A DNA stretch of 64,000 nucleotides from Hyphomicrobium sp. (lineage in GTDB: Bacteria > Pseudomonadota > Alphaproteobacteria > Rhizobiales > Hyphomicrobiaceae), in assembly GCA_017512425.1 (NCBI GenBank), contig JAFWGI010000012.1, positions 186,001-250,000 of the forward strand. Reading direction: 5' to 3'. This document shows, one piece after another, positions 44,710 through 55,108 of this stretch (position 1 is the stretch's first letter; every line of letters begins with the position of its first letter). The notes below the pieces were generated by a model. The model was not told the origin of the DNA. It ran no database searches and worked only from the letters and a program-made list of their open reading frames with translations. The position numbers were made by a program, and so were the translations under genes.

Positions 44710-44738
44710 TTGACTGTGGAGAACAAATAAAGTACACC
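44710..44738 (+). promoter_or_regulatory. Candidate recA promoter with a LexA-like box
   Basis: TTGACT (44710-44715) is a good -35, with TACACC 17 bases later as a weak -10. Between them is GAAC-N7-GTAC (44721-44735), one mismatch from the alphaproteobacterial LexA site GAAC-N7-GAAC. The position inside the promoter fits SOS repression of recA. Confidence 0.55.
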
Positions 44739-44783
44739 CTTGGTAAATTGCTGATGCGCAACGCTTAGCCTAGGGTGACGGAC

Positions 44784-45929
44784 ATGGAACGATCGGACTT
44801 CACGGTGTTCGAGGGGGGGAAAATGGACAAGAAGCAGGCGCTGGAGCAGGCACTCGCGCAGATCGACAAGAATTTCGGCAAAGGGTCGATCATGCGCCTC
44901 GGCGCCAATGATAAGACGATCGATGTCGAAGCCATTTCGACGGGATCGTTGGGTCTCGATATCGCGCTCGGTATCGGCGGCTTGCCGAAGGGCCGCGTCG
45001 TCGAAATCTATGGGCCCGAGTCGTCGGGCAAGACGACGTTGACACTACAAGTCATCGCGGAAGCTCAGAAGAAGGGCGGTACCTGTGCGTTCATCGACGC
45101 CGAGCACGCGCTTGATCCGGTCTATGCGCGCAAGCTCGGCGTGAAGGTCGAGGACCTGCTGATCTCGCAGCCGGATACGGGCGAACAGGCGCTCGAAATC
45201 GCCGACACGCTCGTGCGCTCTGGCGCTGTCGATGTGCTTGTCGTTGACAGCGTTGCGGCATTGACGCCGAAGGCCGAACTTGAAGGCGACATGGGAGATT
45301 CACTTCCTGGCCTTCAGGCGCGCTTGATGAGCCAGGCGCTCCGTAAATTGACCTCGTCGATCTCCAAGTCGGGTACGATGGTCATTTTCATCAACCAGAT
45401 CCGCATGAAAATCGGCGTCATGTTCGGCAATCCAGAGACGACGACAGGCGGTAATGCGCTTAAGTTTTATGCTTCTGTGCGTCTCGACATCCGCCGCATC
45501 GGCCAGATCAAGGCGCAGGAAGAGGCCGTTGGCAATCAGACGCGCGTCAAGGTCGTCAAGAACAAGGTGGCGCCGCCATTCAAGCAGGTCGAATTCGACA
45601 TCATGTACGGTGAAGGTATCTCCAAGGTTGGCGAACTCGTCGACCTCGGCGTCAAAGCCGGTATCGTCGAAAAGTCGGGCGCGTGGTTGTCTTACGACGG
45701 TAATCGCATCGGCCAGGGCCGTGAGAATGCCAAGCAGTTCCTCAAGGACAACCCTAAGATCGCCGATGAGATCGAACGCGCCATTCGCGCCAACGCCGGT
45801 CTGATCGTCGACAAGATGCTGGTCAATGCCGAGCCGGGCGAGGACGACGGCGAAGAGCCCGACGCCGACGGCGTGCTGCCTGACGAGGATGCCAGCGCCA
45901 AAAAAGCCGCCAAAGGCAAGCGCGCCTAG
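44784..45929 (+). CDS. recA: Recombinase RecA
   Basis: About 381 residues. The strand-exchange ATPase core is complete: [17 protein letters not shown], Walker [11 protein letters not shown], Walker [10 protein letters not shown], the L2 region [22 protein letters not shown], and the acidic C-terminal tail. ATG 44784 is called because alphaproteobacterial RecA often has a longer N-terminus. ATG 44823 has a much stronger ribosome site (GAGGGGGGGA) and matches the E. coli start, so it is a serious alternative; GTG 44775 is also in frame. Confidence 0.97.
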   Translation: MERSDFTVFEGGKMDKKQALEQALAQIDKNFGKGSIMRLGANDKTIDVEAISTGSLGLDIALGIGGLPKGRVVEIYGPESSGKTTLTLQVIAEAQKKGGTCAFIDAEHALDPVYARKLGVKVEDLLISQPDTGEQALEIADTLVRSGAVDVLVVDSVAALTPKAELEGDMGDSLPGLQARLMSQALRKLTSSISKSGTMVIFINQIRMKIGVMFGNPETTTGGNALKFYASVRLDIRRIGQIKAQEEAVGNQTRVKVVKNKVAPPFKQVEFDIMYGEGISKVGELVDLGVKAGIVEKSGAWLSYDGNRIGQGRENAKQFLKDNPKIADEIERAIRANAGLIVDKMLVNAEPGEDDGEEPDADGVLPDEDASAKKAAKGKRA

Positions 45930-45969
45930 GCTTATCGGCCGCTATTTTGCCGTTTTCTGGACAGTCCAC

Positions 45970-45995
45970 AAGGCCGCCGCTACAACGGCGGCCTT
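45970..45995. terminator. Perfect hairpin after recA
   Basis: A 10-base stem, AAGGCCGCCG / CGGCGGCCTT, with a 6-base CTACAA loop lies 40 bases after the recA stop and 31 bases before alaS. No T-run follows. Confidence 0.55.
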
Positions 45996-46025
45996 GAGAT
46001 TCTGGATAGGATTTGAAAGCCCACC

Positions 46026-48713
46026 ATGGCCGGCGTCAGCGATATTCGTTCAACGTTCCTCGATTTTTTCAAGACAAATGGCCACGAGGTTGTTGCGTCG
46101 TCGCCGCTCGTGCCACGCAACGACCCGACGTTGATGTTCACCAACGCCGGCATGGTGCAGTTCAAGAACGTTTTCACCGGTCAGGAAACGCGCGCCATTC
46201 CGCGCGCGACCACGTCGCAGAAATGCGTTCGCGCCGGCGGCAAGCACAACGACCTCGATAACGTCGGCTACACGGCGCGTCATCACACGTTCTTCGAGAT
46301 GCTCGGCAACTTCTCATTCGGCGATTACTTCAAGGATCGCGCGATCGAACTCGCTTGGAACCTAATCACCAAAGAATACGGTCTCGATAAAAAGCGGCTG
46401 CTTGTCACCGTCTACCACGACGACGATCAGGCGCACGGTCTCTGGAAAAAGATTGCCGGCCTCAGTGACGACCGTATCATCCGCATCCCGACAGCCGACA
46501 ACTTCTGGCAGATGGGCGACACCGGGCCATGCGGGCCGTGCTCTGAAATCTTCTTCGACCACGGCCCGAAAATCGCGGGCGGGCCACCGGGATCGGAAGA
46601 CGCCGACGGCGACCGCTTCATCGAGATCTGGAACCTCGTATTCATGCAATACGAGCAGCGCGCACCCGGCGATCGTATCAATCTCCCGAAGCCGTCGATT
46701 GATACGGGAATGGGGCTCGAGCGCATCGCTGCCGTCCTGCAAGGCAAGCACGACAACTATGACATCGATCTATTTCAGGCGCTGATTGCAGCGTCAGTTG
46801 CGGCGATCGGTGTCGAGGCGAAGGGCGAGGCGGCTGCCAGCCACAAAGTGATCGCAGACCATTTGCGCGCGTCGAGCTTCCTGATCGCCGACGGTGTGCT
46901 GCCGTCGAACGAAGGCCGGGGCTATGTGCTTCGCCGCATCATGCGCCGCGCGATGCGTCACGCGCACATTCTCGCCGCACGCGACCCGGTGATGTACAAA
47001 CTGTTCCCGGCGCTCGCTCGCCAGATGGGCGAAGCCTATCCTGAGTTGATCCGCGCGGAAGCACTGATCACTGAGACGCTGCGTCTCGAAGAAACGAAAT
47101 TCAAGAAGACGCTCGACAATGGCTTAAAGTTGCTCAGCGAGAATTCCGGAGACTTGAAGTCCGGCGCAGTCTTTCCGGGCGATGTGGCATTCAAACTCTA
47201 TGATACGTACGGCTTCCCGCTCGATCTGACGGAAGACGCGCTTCGCCCCCGCGGGATCAGCGTCGATACCGCAGCCTTCCAGGCCGCGATGAAGAAGCAA
47301 AAGGACGCTGCGAAAGCGGCCTGGAAAGGTTCCGGCGACGCTGCGACCGAAACGATCTGGTTCGAAATCAAGGATCGGATCGGCGCGACAGAGTTCCTCG
47401 GCTACGACACCGAGACGGCCGAAGGCGTGGTCTCGGCGCTCATAAAAGGCAGCAAGGAAGCGAAGACGCTGAACGCGGGCGACGAAGGCGCGATCATCGT
47501 CACTCAGACACCGTTCTACGGCGAAAGCGGCGGCCAAGTCGGCGATGCTGGCGTCATAAAGGGCAGCAACGGCGCCGTATTCCGTGTCACCGAAACGCAC
47601 AAGAAACTCGGCGATTTATTTGTACACTTTGGCAAAGTCGAAGCGGGTCAATTCAAAGCCAACGATGCCGTCGAGTTGGTTGTTGATCACGCAAAGCGCT
47701 CCGCGACGCGCGCCAATCACTCCGCGACGCATCTTCTGCACGAAGCGCTGCGACAGGTGCTCGGCACGCACGTTGCGCAAAAAGGCTCGCTCGTGTCACC
47801 CGACCGTCTGCGGTTCGATTTCGCGCACACGAAGCCGATGTCGTCCTATGAAATCAAAACCGTCGAGGACATCGCCAACACGGTGCTGATCGAGAATACG
47901 CCCGTCGTGACGCGTCTGATGGCGCTCGATGAAGCGCGCGAGTCGGGCGCGATGGCACTGTTCGGTGAAAAATACGGTGATGAAGTCCGCGTCGTATCGA
48001 TGGGCCGCGGTACGGATGCTGCGCGCCCGAACAAGGCATGGTCGGTCGAGCTTTGCGGTGGCACACATGTCCAACGCACTGGCGACATCGGTCTTGTCAA
48101 AGTGATCGCTGAAGGCGGCAGTGCCGCTGGCGTTCGCCGCTTAGAAGCCCTGACGGGAGAAGGCGCGCGCGCCTATCTCGCGGAACAGGATCAGCGCGTG
48201 CGTGACGCGGCCGCCGTGCTTCGTACGCGGCCGGACGATCTCGTGGAGCGCGTCAGAGCGCTCATGGACGAAAAGAAAGCGCTGGAGAAACAGCTCGCCG
48301 ACGCGAAGCGCCAGATTGCGCTCGGCAGCGGCGGTGGCGGCGCGGCGGCGTCCGGTGGGAGGACAGGTGGCGACGCGGTCAAGACGATCGGCGCGATCAA
48401 GCTTTTTGCGCGCACCGTCCAGGGTCTGAACCCGAAGGACCTGCGCGGGTTGATCGACGACGGCAAGAAGCAGGTCGGCTCTGGCGTCGTGGCCGTTGTC
48501 GGTGTGACCGAGGACGGGAAAGCGGGCCTTGCGGTCGGCGTCACCGACGATCTCGTCAAGACCTGGAGTGCTGTCGACTTGGTAAAGGCAGGTGCCGAAG
48601 CGCTCGGTGGCAAGGGAGGTGGCGGGCGGCCGGACATGGCGCAAGCGGGCGGTCCTGACGGAACGAAGGCCGGAGACGCGCTGGCTGCAATTGAGGCAGC
48701 GCTGGCCGGCTAA
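46026..48713 (+). CDS. alaS: Alanyl-tRNA synthetase
   Basis: An 895-residue, full-length AlaS. The class II core has [18 protein letters not shown] at the N-terminus, [24 protein letters not shown] (motif 1-2 region, read in parts) and [14 protein letters not shown]. The editing domain shows the zinc-binding [11 protein letters not shown] and the later [13 protein letters not shown]. The C-Ala domain closes the protein with [15 protein letters not shown] 46026 gives the standard start. recA then alaS is a frequent alphaproteobacterial order. Confidence 0.98.
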   Translation: MAGVSDIRSTFLDFFKTNGHEVVASSPLVPRNDPTLMFTNAGMVQFKNVFTGQETRAIPRATTSQKCVRAGGKHNDLDNVGYTARHHTFFEMLGNFSFGDYFKDRAIELAWNLITKEYGLDKKRLLVTVYHDDDQAHGLWKKIAGLSDDRIIRIPTADNFWQMGDTGPCGPCSEIFFDHGPKIAGGPPGSEDADGDRFIEIWNLVFMQYEQRAPGDRINLPKPSIDTGMGLERIAAVLQGKHDNYDIDLFQALIAASVAAIGVEAKGEAAASHKVIADHLRASSFLIADGVLPSNEGRGYVLRRIMRRAMRHAHILAARDPVMYKLFPALARQMGEAYPELIRAEALITETLRLEETKFKKTLDNGLKLLSENSGDLKSGAVFPGDVAFKLYDTYGFPLDLTEDALRPRGISVDTAAFQAAMKKQKDAAKAAWKGSGDAATETIWFEIKDRIGATEFLGYDTETAEGVVSALIKGSKEAKTLNAGDEGAIIVTQTPFYGESGGQVGDAGVIKGSNGAVFRVTETHKKLGDLFVHFGKVEAGQFKANDAVELVVDHAKRSATRANHSATHLLHEALRQVLGTHVAQKGSLVSPDRLRFDFAHTKPMSSYEIKTVEDIANTVLIENTPVVTRLMALDEARESGAMALFGEKYGDEVRVVSMGRGTDAARPNKAWSVELCGGTHVQRTGDIGLVKVIAEGGSAAGVRRLEALTGEGARAYLAEQDQRVRDAAAVLRTRPDDLVERVRALMDEKKALEKQLADAKRQIALGSGGGGAAASGGRTGGDAVKTIGAIKLFARTVQGLNPKDLRGLIDDGKKQVGSGVVAVVGVTEDGKAGLAVGVTDDLVKTWSAVDLVKAGAEALGGKGGGGRPDMAQAGGPDGTKAGDALAAIEAALAG

Positions 48714-48789
48714 CGCTTTCCAATTTTTCACACGACGGCCGGGTCCGTCGCGCTATAAGCGGGAAAAAATCACCTCGGAGGAATCTACA

Positions 48790-49284
48790 ATGCCTGCCTA
48801 TCTTTCTGCGTTTCGCGCCTGTCTGCTGGCGGTTGCCACGCTTCTAGCATTTGCGTCACCGTCCATCGCAGCCGACGACATTGTCAAACCGGCTGCAACG
48901 CCGGCGCCAGCTGCAGGCCCAACGCTCGCCGCTGCGACGCAGTTCTGCGGTGAAACCGCCGGCAAGGCTGAAGAGCTTTTCACGCGCTATTCGACCGACA
49001 AGAAGCTGATCGAAACATACAAGAGTACCGACTACATCGCGTTTGCCGACAGCAAAGACGCGCCAACCGTGATGTACACGTTCACAACGAACGGTCATCC
49101 AGCTTACCCCGCAGCCGTCTGCCGCAAGCAGAGCAAGGAAGGCGACAACATCGTGCTGCACATGGAGATTGTGTGCGACGGAGAGAAGGAAGCTTGCGAC
49201 AAGCTCCGCAACGACTTCAACGTGATGAATGCGAAGATGCAGGCCGCGGTAAACGATAAGATCAGGGAGAATGCCGGCAAATAG
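48790..49284 (+). CDS. Secreted protein, unknown function
   Basis: A 164-residue protein with a clear signal peptide (FRACLLAVATLLAFASPSIA, cleavage AIA-AD). The mature part has four cysteines (TQFCGE, AAVCRK, EIVCDG and EACDKL), suited to two disulfides in the periplasm. ATG 48790 follows GGAGGA (48777-48782). An intrinsic terminator follows, so it is probably monocistronic. Family not recognised. Confidence 0.82.
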   Translation: MPAYLSAFRACLLAVATLLAFASPSIAADDIVKPAATPAPAAGPTLAAATQFCGETAGKAEELFTRYSTDKKLIETYKSTDYIAFADSKDAPTVMYTFTTNGHPAYPAAVCRKQSKEGDNIVLHMEIVCDGEKEACDKLRNDFNVMNAKMQAAVNDKIRENAGK

Positions 49285-49312
49285 CCGAGCGCGTCATTCG
49301 CCAAAGACAAAC

Positions 49313-49343
49313 AACACGCCTCAGCGATGGGGCGTGTTTTTTT
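49313..49343 (+). terminator. Intrinsic terminator
   Basis: Stem AACACGCC (49313-49320) / GGCGTGTT (49331-49338) with a 10-base loop is followed by a run of seven T (49337-49343). It ends the secreted-protein gene at 48790-49284. Confidence 0.92.
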
Positions 49344-49406
49344 GTTCAGCGCGCATTCAGCGATCGCCTTCTATGACGATCCTGTCAAATGTAGGTGGAG
49401 CGTGTA

Positions 49407-49709
49407 ATGCGTAAGGCTGCCGTCATTCTTTTTGCCGTGATTACCGGAACCGCGGCCGCACCAGCTTTCGCAACGACGGCGGGCGTTTGCTATGGTATGG
49501 CCAATGTGCCGCCGTCAGATTCGTTGAATTTGCGCGCAAACCCGAGTGCCCGCGCACCTATGCTCGCCCGCTTTGCCAACAGTTCAGAAGTTATTTTTGG
49601 AAAGGCCGGGCCTTGCAATCGCTGGTGCCGCGTATCGGCGTCGACAGAGCACGGCACAAAGTGGGGGTGGATCAACGCCCGCTATCTTCGCTCGCGCGAA
49701 TGCCCGTAG
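49407..49709 (+). CDS. Secreted SH3-like domain protein
   Basis: A 100-residue protein with a signal peptide (MRKAAVILFAVITGTAAAPAF, in parts). The rest is a bacterial SH3b-like domain, seen in LNLRANPSARAPMLARF and KWGWINARYL, with cysteines in GVCYG, GPCNRWCRV and RECP. Such small periplasmic SH3 proteins may bind cell wall. ATG 49407 is used, since the four upstream codons are not part of the signal peptide. It is convergent with icd. Confidence 0.82.
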   Translation: MRKAAVILFAVITGTAAAPAFATTAGVCYGMANVPPSDSLNLRANPSARAPMLARFANSSEVIFGKAGPCNRWCRVSASTEHGTKWGWINARYLRSRECP

Positions 49710-49856
49710 GCGCGATCAGCGGCGCCGATCCGATCACCGTCGAAGAGGGCAATCGTTGTCGCATGATCGCTTGGCGAAGCCGTGACCGATCGATCAGCGA
49801 CCCTTTCATTCGAGAGCGGGCCGCTGATCGCGGAAGTTCTGCGGGTTCGGGAACGT

Positions 49857-51068
49857 CTACGCCATCGCTTTCTTGAGATTCTCGTCAACCTTGTCGAGGA
49901 AGCCCGTCGTCGACAGCCACTTCTGATCGGGGCCGACGAGAAGCGCCAAGTCCTTGGTCATGAACCCCGACTCGACAGTATCGACGCAGACCTTTTCGAG
50001 CGTCGTTGCAAAATTCAGCAAGGCATCGTTGTTGTCGAGCTTGGCGCGATGGATAAGGCCCCGGGACCACGCAAAAATCGAAGCAATCGCGTTGGTCGAC
50101 GTCTCCTTGCCCTTTTGGTGTTCGCGGTAGTGCCGCGTGACCGTGCCGTGGGCTGCTTCAGCTTCCATCGTCTTGCCGTCGGGCGTCAGCAGGACCGAGG
50201 TCATCAGGCCAAGCGAGCCGAAGCCTTGTGCAACGGTGTCAGACTGAACGTCGCCGTCGTAGTTCTTGCACGCCCAGACGTAGCCGCCCGACCACTTCAT
50301 CGCGGACGCGACCATGTCGTCGATCAGGCGGTGTTCGTAAACGAGCTTCCGCGTGTCGAACTCGGCCTTGAACTCGGCGTCGAAGACTTCCTGGAAGAAA
50401 TCTATGAACCGGCCGTCGTAGGCATTGAGGATCGTGTTCTTGGTCGAGAGGTAAACCGGGTAATTGCGCGCGAGACCGTAATTCATCGATGCGCGCGCGA
50501 ACTCGCGGATGCTGTCGTCGAGATTGTACATCGCCATCGCGACGCCGGAGCCGGGGGCCTTGAACACTTCCTTTTCGATGACGTTGCCGTCTTCGCCGAC
50601 GAACTTGATCGTCAACGTGCCTTTGCCGGGGAATTTGAAATCGGTTGCTTTGTACTGGTCGCCGAACGCATGGCGGCCGACGATGATCGGCTGTGTCCAG
50701 CCGGGCACGAGGCGCGGCACGTTTTTACAGATGATCGGCTCGCGGAAGATCACGCCGCCAAGGATATTGCGGATCGTGCCATTCGGCGACTTCCACATTT
50801 CCTTGAGATTGAATTCTTTGACGCGGGCTTCGTCGGGCGTAATCGTCGCGCACTTAACGCCGACGCCGTGCATTTTGATGGCATTCGCCGCGTCGACCGT
50901 GACCTGATCGGACGTCGCGTCGCGATGTTCGACGCCGAGATCGTAATATTCGAGGGTGACGTCGAGATACGGGTGGATCAGCTTGTCTTTGATCAGCTTC
51001 CAGATGATGCGCGTCATCTCATCGCCGTCCAACTCGACGACCGTGCCCGTAACCTTTATTTTCTGCAT
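49857..51068 (-). CDS. icd: NADP-dependent isocitrate dehydrogenase
   Basis: A 403-residue dimeric NADP enzyme of the subfamily II type common in alphaproteobacteria, oxidising isocitrate to 2-oxoglutarate. Motifs are [57 protein letters not shown], the catalytic-site [11 protein letters not shown], and the NADP region [20 protein letters not shown] 51068 gives the family start MQKIKVTG, with GGTTCTCCC just before it; the open frame upstream is not conserved. Confidence 0.97.
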   Translation of the reverse strand: MQKIKVTGTVVELDGDEMTRIIWKLIKDKLIHPYLDVTLEYYDLGVEHRDATSDQVTVDAANAIKMHGVGVKCATITPDEARVKEFNLKEMWKSPNGTIRNILGGVIFREPIICKNVPRLVPGWTQPIIVGRHAFGDQYKATDFKFPGKGTLTIKFVGEDGNVIEKEVFKAPGSGVAMAMYNLDDSIREFARASMNYGLARNYPVYLSTKNTILNAYDGRFIDFFQEVFDAEFKAEFDTRKLVYEHRLIDDMVASAMKWSGGYVWACKNYDGDVQSDTVAQGFGSLGLMTSVLLTPDGKTMEAEAAHGTVTRHYREHQKGKETSTNAIASIFAWSRGLIHRAKLDNNDALLNFATTLEKVCVDTVESGFMTKDLALLVGPDQKWLSTTGFLDKVDENLKKAMA

Positions 51069-51182
51069 GGGAGAACCTTGTCCGGTGGTGAAATTTGGCC
51101 GGACAATATCAGAATATATTGCGCTGCGAAGCAAACCTTCGGCGGAGCCGTTGGCCAGCGCTGGCGGCCCTGAAACCCGATT

Positions 51183-52484
51183 TTAAGCCGATAGCGCGGG
51201 GCTATCGATGCAGGTTCTGCCCAAATTAGCGGCAGGGCGCTGACGATCTGATTGCTGAGCCAGGTTTTGGCGAATCTTATGCAGCACGTAGCCCGCAAGA
51301 ACCATGCTTGCAAATTGGCCGAGCGGGATTGAGAACGAGGCGTAAAGATATACGAGCTCGTTCACCAGAATGAGCATGCAGATATCGGTCAAGCCGAGTG
51401 CGTTCTCGCGCCACAAATAGCGCAAGAAAAATGCCTGCGCGATCGTCAGCACCGGCAGATCGTACACAAACTGGTACGGGCTGGCGAGCGTCAGGGCAGC
51501 AACCAGGAACGCGGCTTTCAGGTCATAGGCGACGTCCTTTTGCTTCCAAATCCAGGCGGTGGCCGCCGCAAGCCCTAGCAGCAGCAGCAGTTGCAGTGCT
51601 GAGGCAACTTGAGGCGGCAGAGCAAGACTTATCGATAGTCCAAATACGCTTTGGAGGCGCTGCGGATAGTCGGCGACTTTGACGATCGCCATGACGTGCT
51701 CCAATTGTGCCGGCATGGCGAGCCACGGTCCGGTGCCGTAAGCGAGCACCGAAGCAATAGCGAGCGCTGCGACGGTCACGCCAGCTGCAAAGAATGCGCG
51801 CCAATGGCCGGCTGCCGCCAACGCGATCGGGAATAGCAGTCCGAGGTGCGGCTTATAGGATAGCAGTCCGATGCAGATGCCGGCGATGACCGGCTGCGAC
51901 GGAAGCGTCACCAGTGCAAATCCAACGAGGGCCGCGGTGAACGCACCATTCTGGCCGACGAACATACTGAACCACGCAGCCGGTGTGGCAAGCAGAACGG
52001 CAAACTGAGTCGATGTCGGCGTGATCCGTTGCAACGCGATCGCGTACATCGCGAATGTCGCAACGGCCCATGTAAACATCGACACCGCGTACGGCATCAA
52101 AGCCAGGATCGACGCGATAAACAAAAAAGTCGGAGGATAAGGCCAGGGGAAAAATGCGCTTTTAACGTCACCCGTCAGCTCGCGCTGCATTTGCTTGTGG
52201 CGGTCCCAATCGTAGGCCGCGGCCGGTTCGCCGGCCAACACAAGCTGCCCTGCCGTGTAGACATTGTTGAAATCGTTATTCGCTGGGTTTCCATTGGCTT
52301 CGAGCAGCCACCCGCCAGAGGTGCCAATACTGGTGGCAAACGTCGCAACCCAGAATGCCAGCATTGCGAGGGCCGCGACCATGACCCAATCAATCCCCGA
52401 GAAGCGCTTTGCGAACGCTCCAATACCGTCGCTCAGGTTCTGCGCGGCTGACGACGTCGGGTTTGGCAACATCGGAAATTCCAT
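51183..52484 (-). CDS. GT87-like (DUF2029) integral membrane glycosyltransferase
   Basis: About 433 residues with some ten membrane helices. The first periplasmic loop carries NNDFNNVYTAGQLVLAG, the Asp-containing motif expected of GT-C polyprenyl-phosphate sugar transferases in the GT87 group. SAFFPWPYPPTFLF and LLSYKPHLGLLFPIAL are further family segments. It probably adds a mannose-like sugar from a lipid donor in the periplasm, but donor and acceptor are unknown. ATG 52484 or 52472 are both possible starts. It is alone on this strand, divergent from the TrmJ gene. Confidence 0.85.
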   Translation of the reverse strand: MEFPMLPNPTSSAAQNLSDGIGAFAKRFSGIDWVMVAALAMLAFWVATFATSIGTSGGWLLEANGNPANNDFNNVYTAGQLVLAGEPAAAYDWDRHKQMQRELTGDVKSAFFPWPYPPTFLFIASILALMPYAVSMFTWAVATFAMYAIALQRITPTSTQFAVLLATPAAWFSMFVGQNGAFTAALVGFALVTLPSQPVIAGICIGLLSYKPHLGLLFPIALAAAGHWRAFFAAGVTVAALAIASVLAYGTGPWLAMPAQLEHVMAIVKVADYPQRLQSVFGLSISLALPPQVASALQLLLLLGLAAATAWIWKQKDVAYDLKAAFLVAALTLASPYQFVYDLPVLTIAQAFFLRYLWRENALGLTDICMLILVNELVYLYASFSIPLGQFASMVLAGYVLHKIRQNLAQQSDRQRPAANLGRTCIDSPALSA

Positions 52485-52720
52485 GTGATGGCAAGGCGGC
52501 GCGGTAGGATGCCGGGAGTGCCGGCTTGGCAACCCGCGAGCCAAACAGTGGCCAACGATCCCGCGAGGGTGCCAGTTTTAGGCTAAGATTTCCTAAACTA
52601 TCGCGGCCGCCGCGCCGCGGACCGGCGATGCGGCATCGTCACGAGAGGGGTGATTTATCGGCCGCAACGCCGTATCGATGGACCCGAACCCACGTCCGCG
52701 CCCCGAAGGAGGCCAACGCG

Positions 52721-54004
52721 TTGCAGCCGCCGGATACTTCCGCATTGTCCATTCAGATCAGCGCGACGTCGCCGGCTGTGCCGAACATCGCCGGCAGCAG
52801 CGTCGCCGTCAGTGAGGTCATTCACGCCTGCCATTCGGCGACGATCGACCAGGGTCTGGCTGCATTGAACTTGGCGTGTCTCACGCGCGACACGCTCGAT
52901 ACCGTTCTTCAATACTGCGCTGAGGTTCGCTGCATTCCAGATCAGGCATCGTGTCCCGGATGCAAGCGGCGCACTGAAATGCTCGGTCTTGAAACGCTCG
53001 ATCAATACATCCTGCATCACAAGGAAGTCGTCGTCGGCGACGGTGCGATCCGGCTGCAGGGGCAAGGCGTGGCGACGGTTTCAACACCCTGTCTCGAAAC
53101 GCTCGCCAAGCAATGGTCGGGTGAGAACTATTGGTTCTGGGCCCGGCGCGTCATCAGAAAACTGCGCCACGGCATCCGGCGTGCGGAAATGCAAGGCGAG
53201 GCGGTCGCGGGTGAGGGCGAAACGCCGTCGGTCATTTTGATGGAGCCGCAGCTCGCCGATAACATCGGCATGGTGGCGCGCGCGTGCGCCAACTTCGGGC
53301 TCGATGATCTGCGCCTCGTCAATCCGCGCGATGGATGGCCGAATGAAAAGGCCCGGATCGCGGCCTCGGGTGCCAACTACATCATTGATGACGCGCGTGC
53401 ATTCGCATCGCTTGATGACAGCATCGCCGATCTCAACTGGTTGTGTGCCACGACGGCGCGGCAGCGCGATCTGCGCAAGCCGGTGATGACGCCGGAACAG
53501 GCGATCGCCGAAATGCGCGCCCGCATTGGCCGTGGCGAACGCTGCGGCATCCTGTTTGGCCGCGAACGCAACGGACTTGAGACAAGCGAAGTCGCAAACG
53601 CCGACGCGCTTGTGATGATACCGGTCAATTCGCGTTTTGCGTCGCTGAACCTTGCGCAGGCCGTTTTGCTGATGGGATACGAATGGATGCGCGGCGACCC
53701 CGGCCGTAGTCTCGGCCGTGTGACGACCTTCGAAAAGCCGATGGCAGAAGGCGTCAACATGGGCCGCGACCGTTCGGCAACCAAAGAAGAACTGCTCGGA
53801 TTTTTCGAGCATCTGGAACGCGAGTTGGCCGCGCTCGGCTTTTTTAACCCCGAACACCGGCGGCCGACCGTCATCCAGAACATCCGGACGTTGTTTTCGC
53901 GTTCTAATGTTACGGAGCAGGAGGTTCGGACGCTTCGTGGCATTGTTGCCACGCTCGCACAGGGCAAAGGGGCACGCCGTAAGGGTAAATTAGAAGTGCC
54001 TTAA
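52721..54004 (+). CDS. trmJ: tRNA methyltransferase TrmJ fused to an N-terminal Cys4 domain
   Basis: A 427-residue protein. From residue 169 it is a SPOUT 2'-O-methyltransferase of the TrmJ family, with PSVILMEPQLADNIGMVARA, NFGLDDLRLVNPRDGWPN, CGILFGRERNGL and MIPVNSRFASLNLAQAVLL, acting at position 32 of tRNA in the family. Residues 1-165 are extra. They include a C66-x4-C71-x6-C78-x2-C81 cluster that could bind zinc, then a helical WARRVIRKLRHGIRRAEM stretch. I do not recognise that domain. TTG 52721 is chosen for its ideal AAGGAGG (52706-52712) eight bases upstream; the frame stays open further upstream but looks non-coding. Confidence 0.85.
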   Translation: MQPPDTSALSIQISATSPAVPNIAGSSVAVSEVIHACHSATIDQGLAALNLACLTRDTLDTVLQYCAEVRCIPDQASCPGCKRRTEMLGLETLDQYILHHKEVVVGDGAIRLQGQGVATVSTPCLETLAKQWSGENYWFWARRVIRKLRHGIRRAEMQGEAVAGEGETPSVILMEPQLADNIGMVARACANFGLDDLRLVNPRDGWPNEKARIAASGANYIIDDARAFASLDDSIADLNWLCATTARQRDLRKPVMTPEQAIAEMRARIGRGERCGILFGRERNGLETSEVANADALVMIPVNSRFASLNLAQAVLLMGYEWMRGDPGRSLGRVTTFEKPMAEGVNMGRDRSATKEELLGFFEHLERELAALGFFNPEHRRPTVIQNIRTLFSRSNVTEQEVRTLRGIVATLAQGKGARRKGKLEVP

Positions 54005-54190
54005 ACTGGCCAAGTTTTGGGCCGAGCGATGCCAATTGAAGAGGCATAATGGGCCAATGCAACGCGGCAGGTTTGGCTGGACGCGGCAGGCATACCCTAG
54101 AGCTGAGGCGTGCTGTCCAAGGCCCGGTCAACGGAGCTTACGGCGGCCCTCCGGAACGAAGAAATCACAGAGGCTCAGTTGGAGAAGCGG

Positions 54191-54874
54191 ATGAACGCGA
54201 GGGCGGGGATTGTGTTGGCGGGCGCCATGGCGCTGACGATGGGAGCTGCGGTGCAATCCGCAAGCGCTCAGGAACTCAGCGAAGGAGCCATCAAGTCGTT
54301 CATGGATTATGCGTGGTCACTGACTCCGCAGCAGTTTTCGAAGCCGGACGGCACCGTCATTCAGATCGACAAGAGGAAGAAGGACGAGGTTCTTGTCCCG
54401 GTCGAAGTGGCGCGCGAGGTGATCAAGGCGGGCCGGCTGTCAGCCCACGCGCAGGTCTGCGAATTGCGCGAAGATCAGGTCGAAAATCACCGTGCGTTGA
54501 TGCGCCGCGAGGATGCCAAGAAGAAATGGACCCCGCAGCAGATGGTCTACATCAGCCAGTTGCACCTGACGACCGTCATGCTGCTGACCGGCAAGATCAA
54601 GCTGGTCGAAAAGGAGGGCGACAAGGAAGTCGTCGTCGACGAGGGCAAGCCCCGTCCGGCCCAGACATGCACGGCCGAGCAGGGTAAAAAGGTTAAGGAA
54701 ATGATTGCGGCTTACGTCGCCCAAAGCCCGGCGATTCCACAGGCTGCTGCGGCGCCACAGGCACCGGTAGGCGCTCCGGCGGCGACGGGTTCGACCAATA
54801 CGACGACCGCGCCGAAGACAACGCAACCGGCCGCGGCGGCTGCCAAGCCTGCAGCACAGCCTGCGACGCCTTAA
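54191..54874 (+). CDS. Secreted protein with disordered Ala/Pro/Thr tail
   Basis: A 227-residue protein with a signal peptide (GIVLAGAMALTMGAAVQS, cleavage SASA-Q). A helical domain with two cysteines (AQVCELRED and QTCTAEQ) follows, then a roughly 60-residue Ala/Pro/Thr-rich tail. The segment SEGAIKSFMDYAWSLTPQQF suggests a compact periplasmic fold. ATG 54191 follows GGAG (54182-54185). An intrinsic terminator lies 64 bases downstream. Family not recognised. Confidence 0.8.
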   Translation: MNARAGIVLAGAMALTMGAAVQSASAQELSEGAIKSFMDYAWSLTPQQFSKPDGTVIQIDKRKKDEVLVPVEVAREVIKAGRLSAHAQVCELREDQVENHRALMRREDAKKKWTPQQMVYISQLHLTTVMLLTGKIKLVEKEGDKEVVVDEGKPRPAQTCTAEQGKKVKEMIAAYVAQSPAIPQAAAAPQAPVGAPAATGSTNTTTAPKTTQPAAAAAKPAAQPATP

Positions 54875-54938
54875 GCGCCCGTCAGGCAGCAGGACTGGTT
54901 GACGTTTTGCCTATACGGCGGTATCAAGCCGCAACATT

Positions 54939-54970
54939 CGCGGGCCATTAGGGCCCGCGTTTGTTTTCTG
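54939..54970 (+). terminator. Intrinsic terminator
   Basis: A perfect 8-base stem CGCGGGCC / GGCCCGCG with a 5-base loop is followed by TTTGTTTTCT. It separates the secreted-protein gene from the rpsD leader. Confidence 0.85.
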
Positions 54971-55108
54971 CGCACCCGGGGTGGGACTGTTGAAGGTCCA
55001 TACCTGTCGGCTCTCGAGAGAGGGCAGAGGAGGGGGCGCTCCAAGCCAGTTCGCTGGCGGGTGCCGGGAATCCACCCGGCGCCTTCATCTTTTATGGAGT
55101 GCTAGACT
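54971..55108 (+). promoter_or_regulatory. Structured 5' leader of rpsD
   Basis: The roughly 138 bases before rpsD can form several hairpins. The strongest has GGTGCCGGG (55060-55068) paired with CCCGGCGCC (55075-55083), with one G-T pair, followed by the T-rich TTCATCTTTT. That resembles an attenuator, and it ends 25 bases before the start codon. S4 represses its own synthesis in several bacteria, so a feedback site is plausible. Confidence 0.5.

Noticed and set aside
49782..51173. 463-codon plus-strand frame opposite icd
   Set aside because: icd is certain from motifs over its full length, and the opposite frame has no family features.
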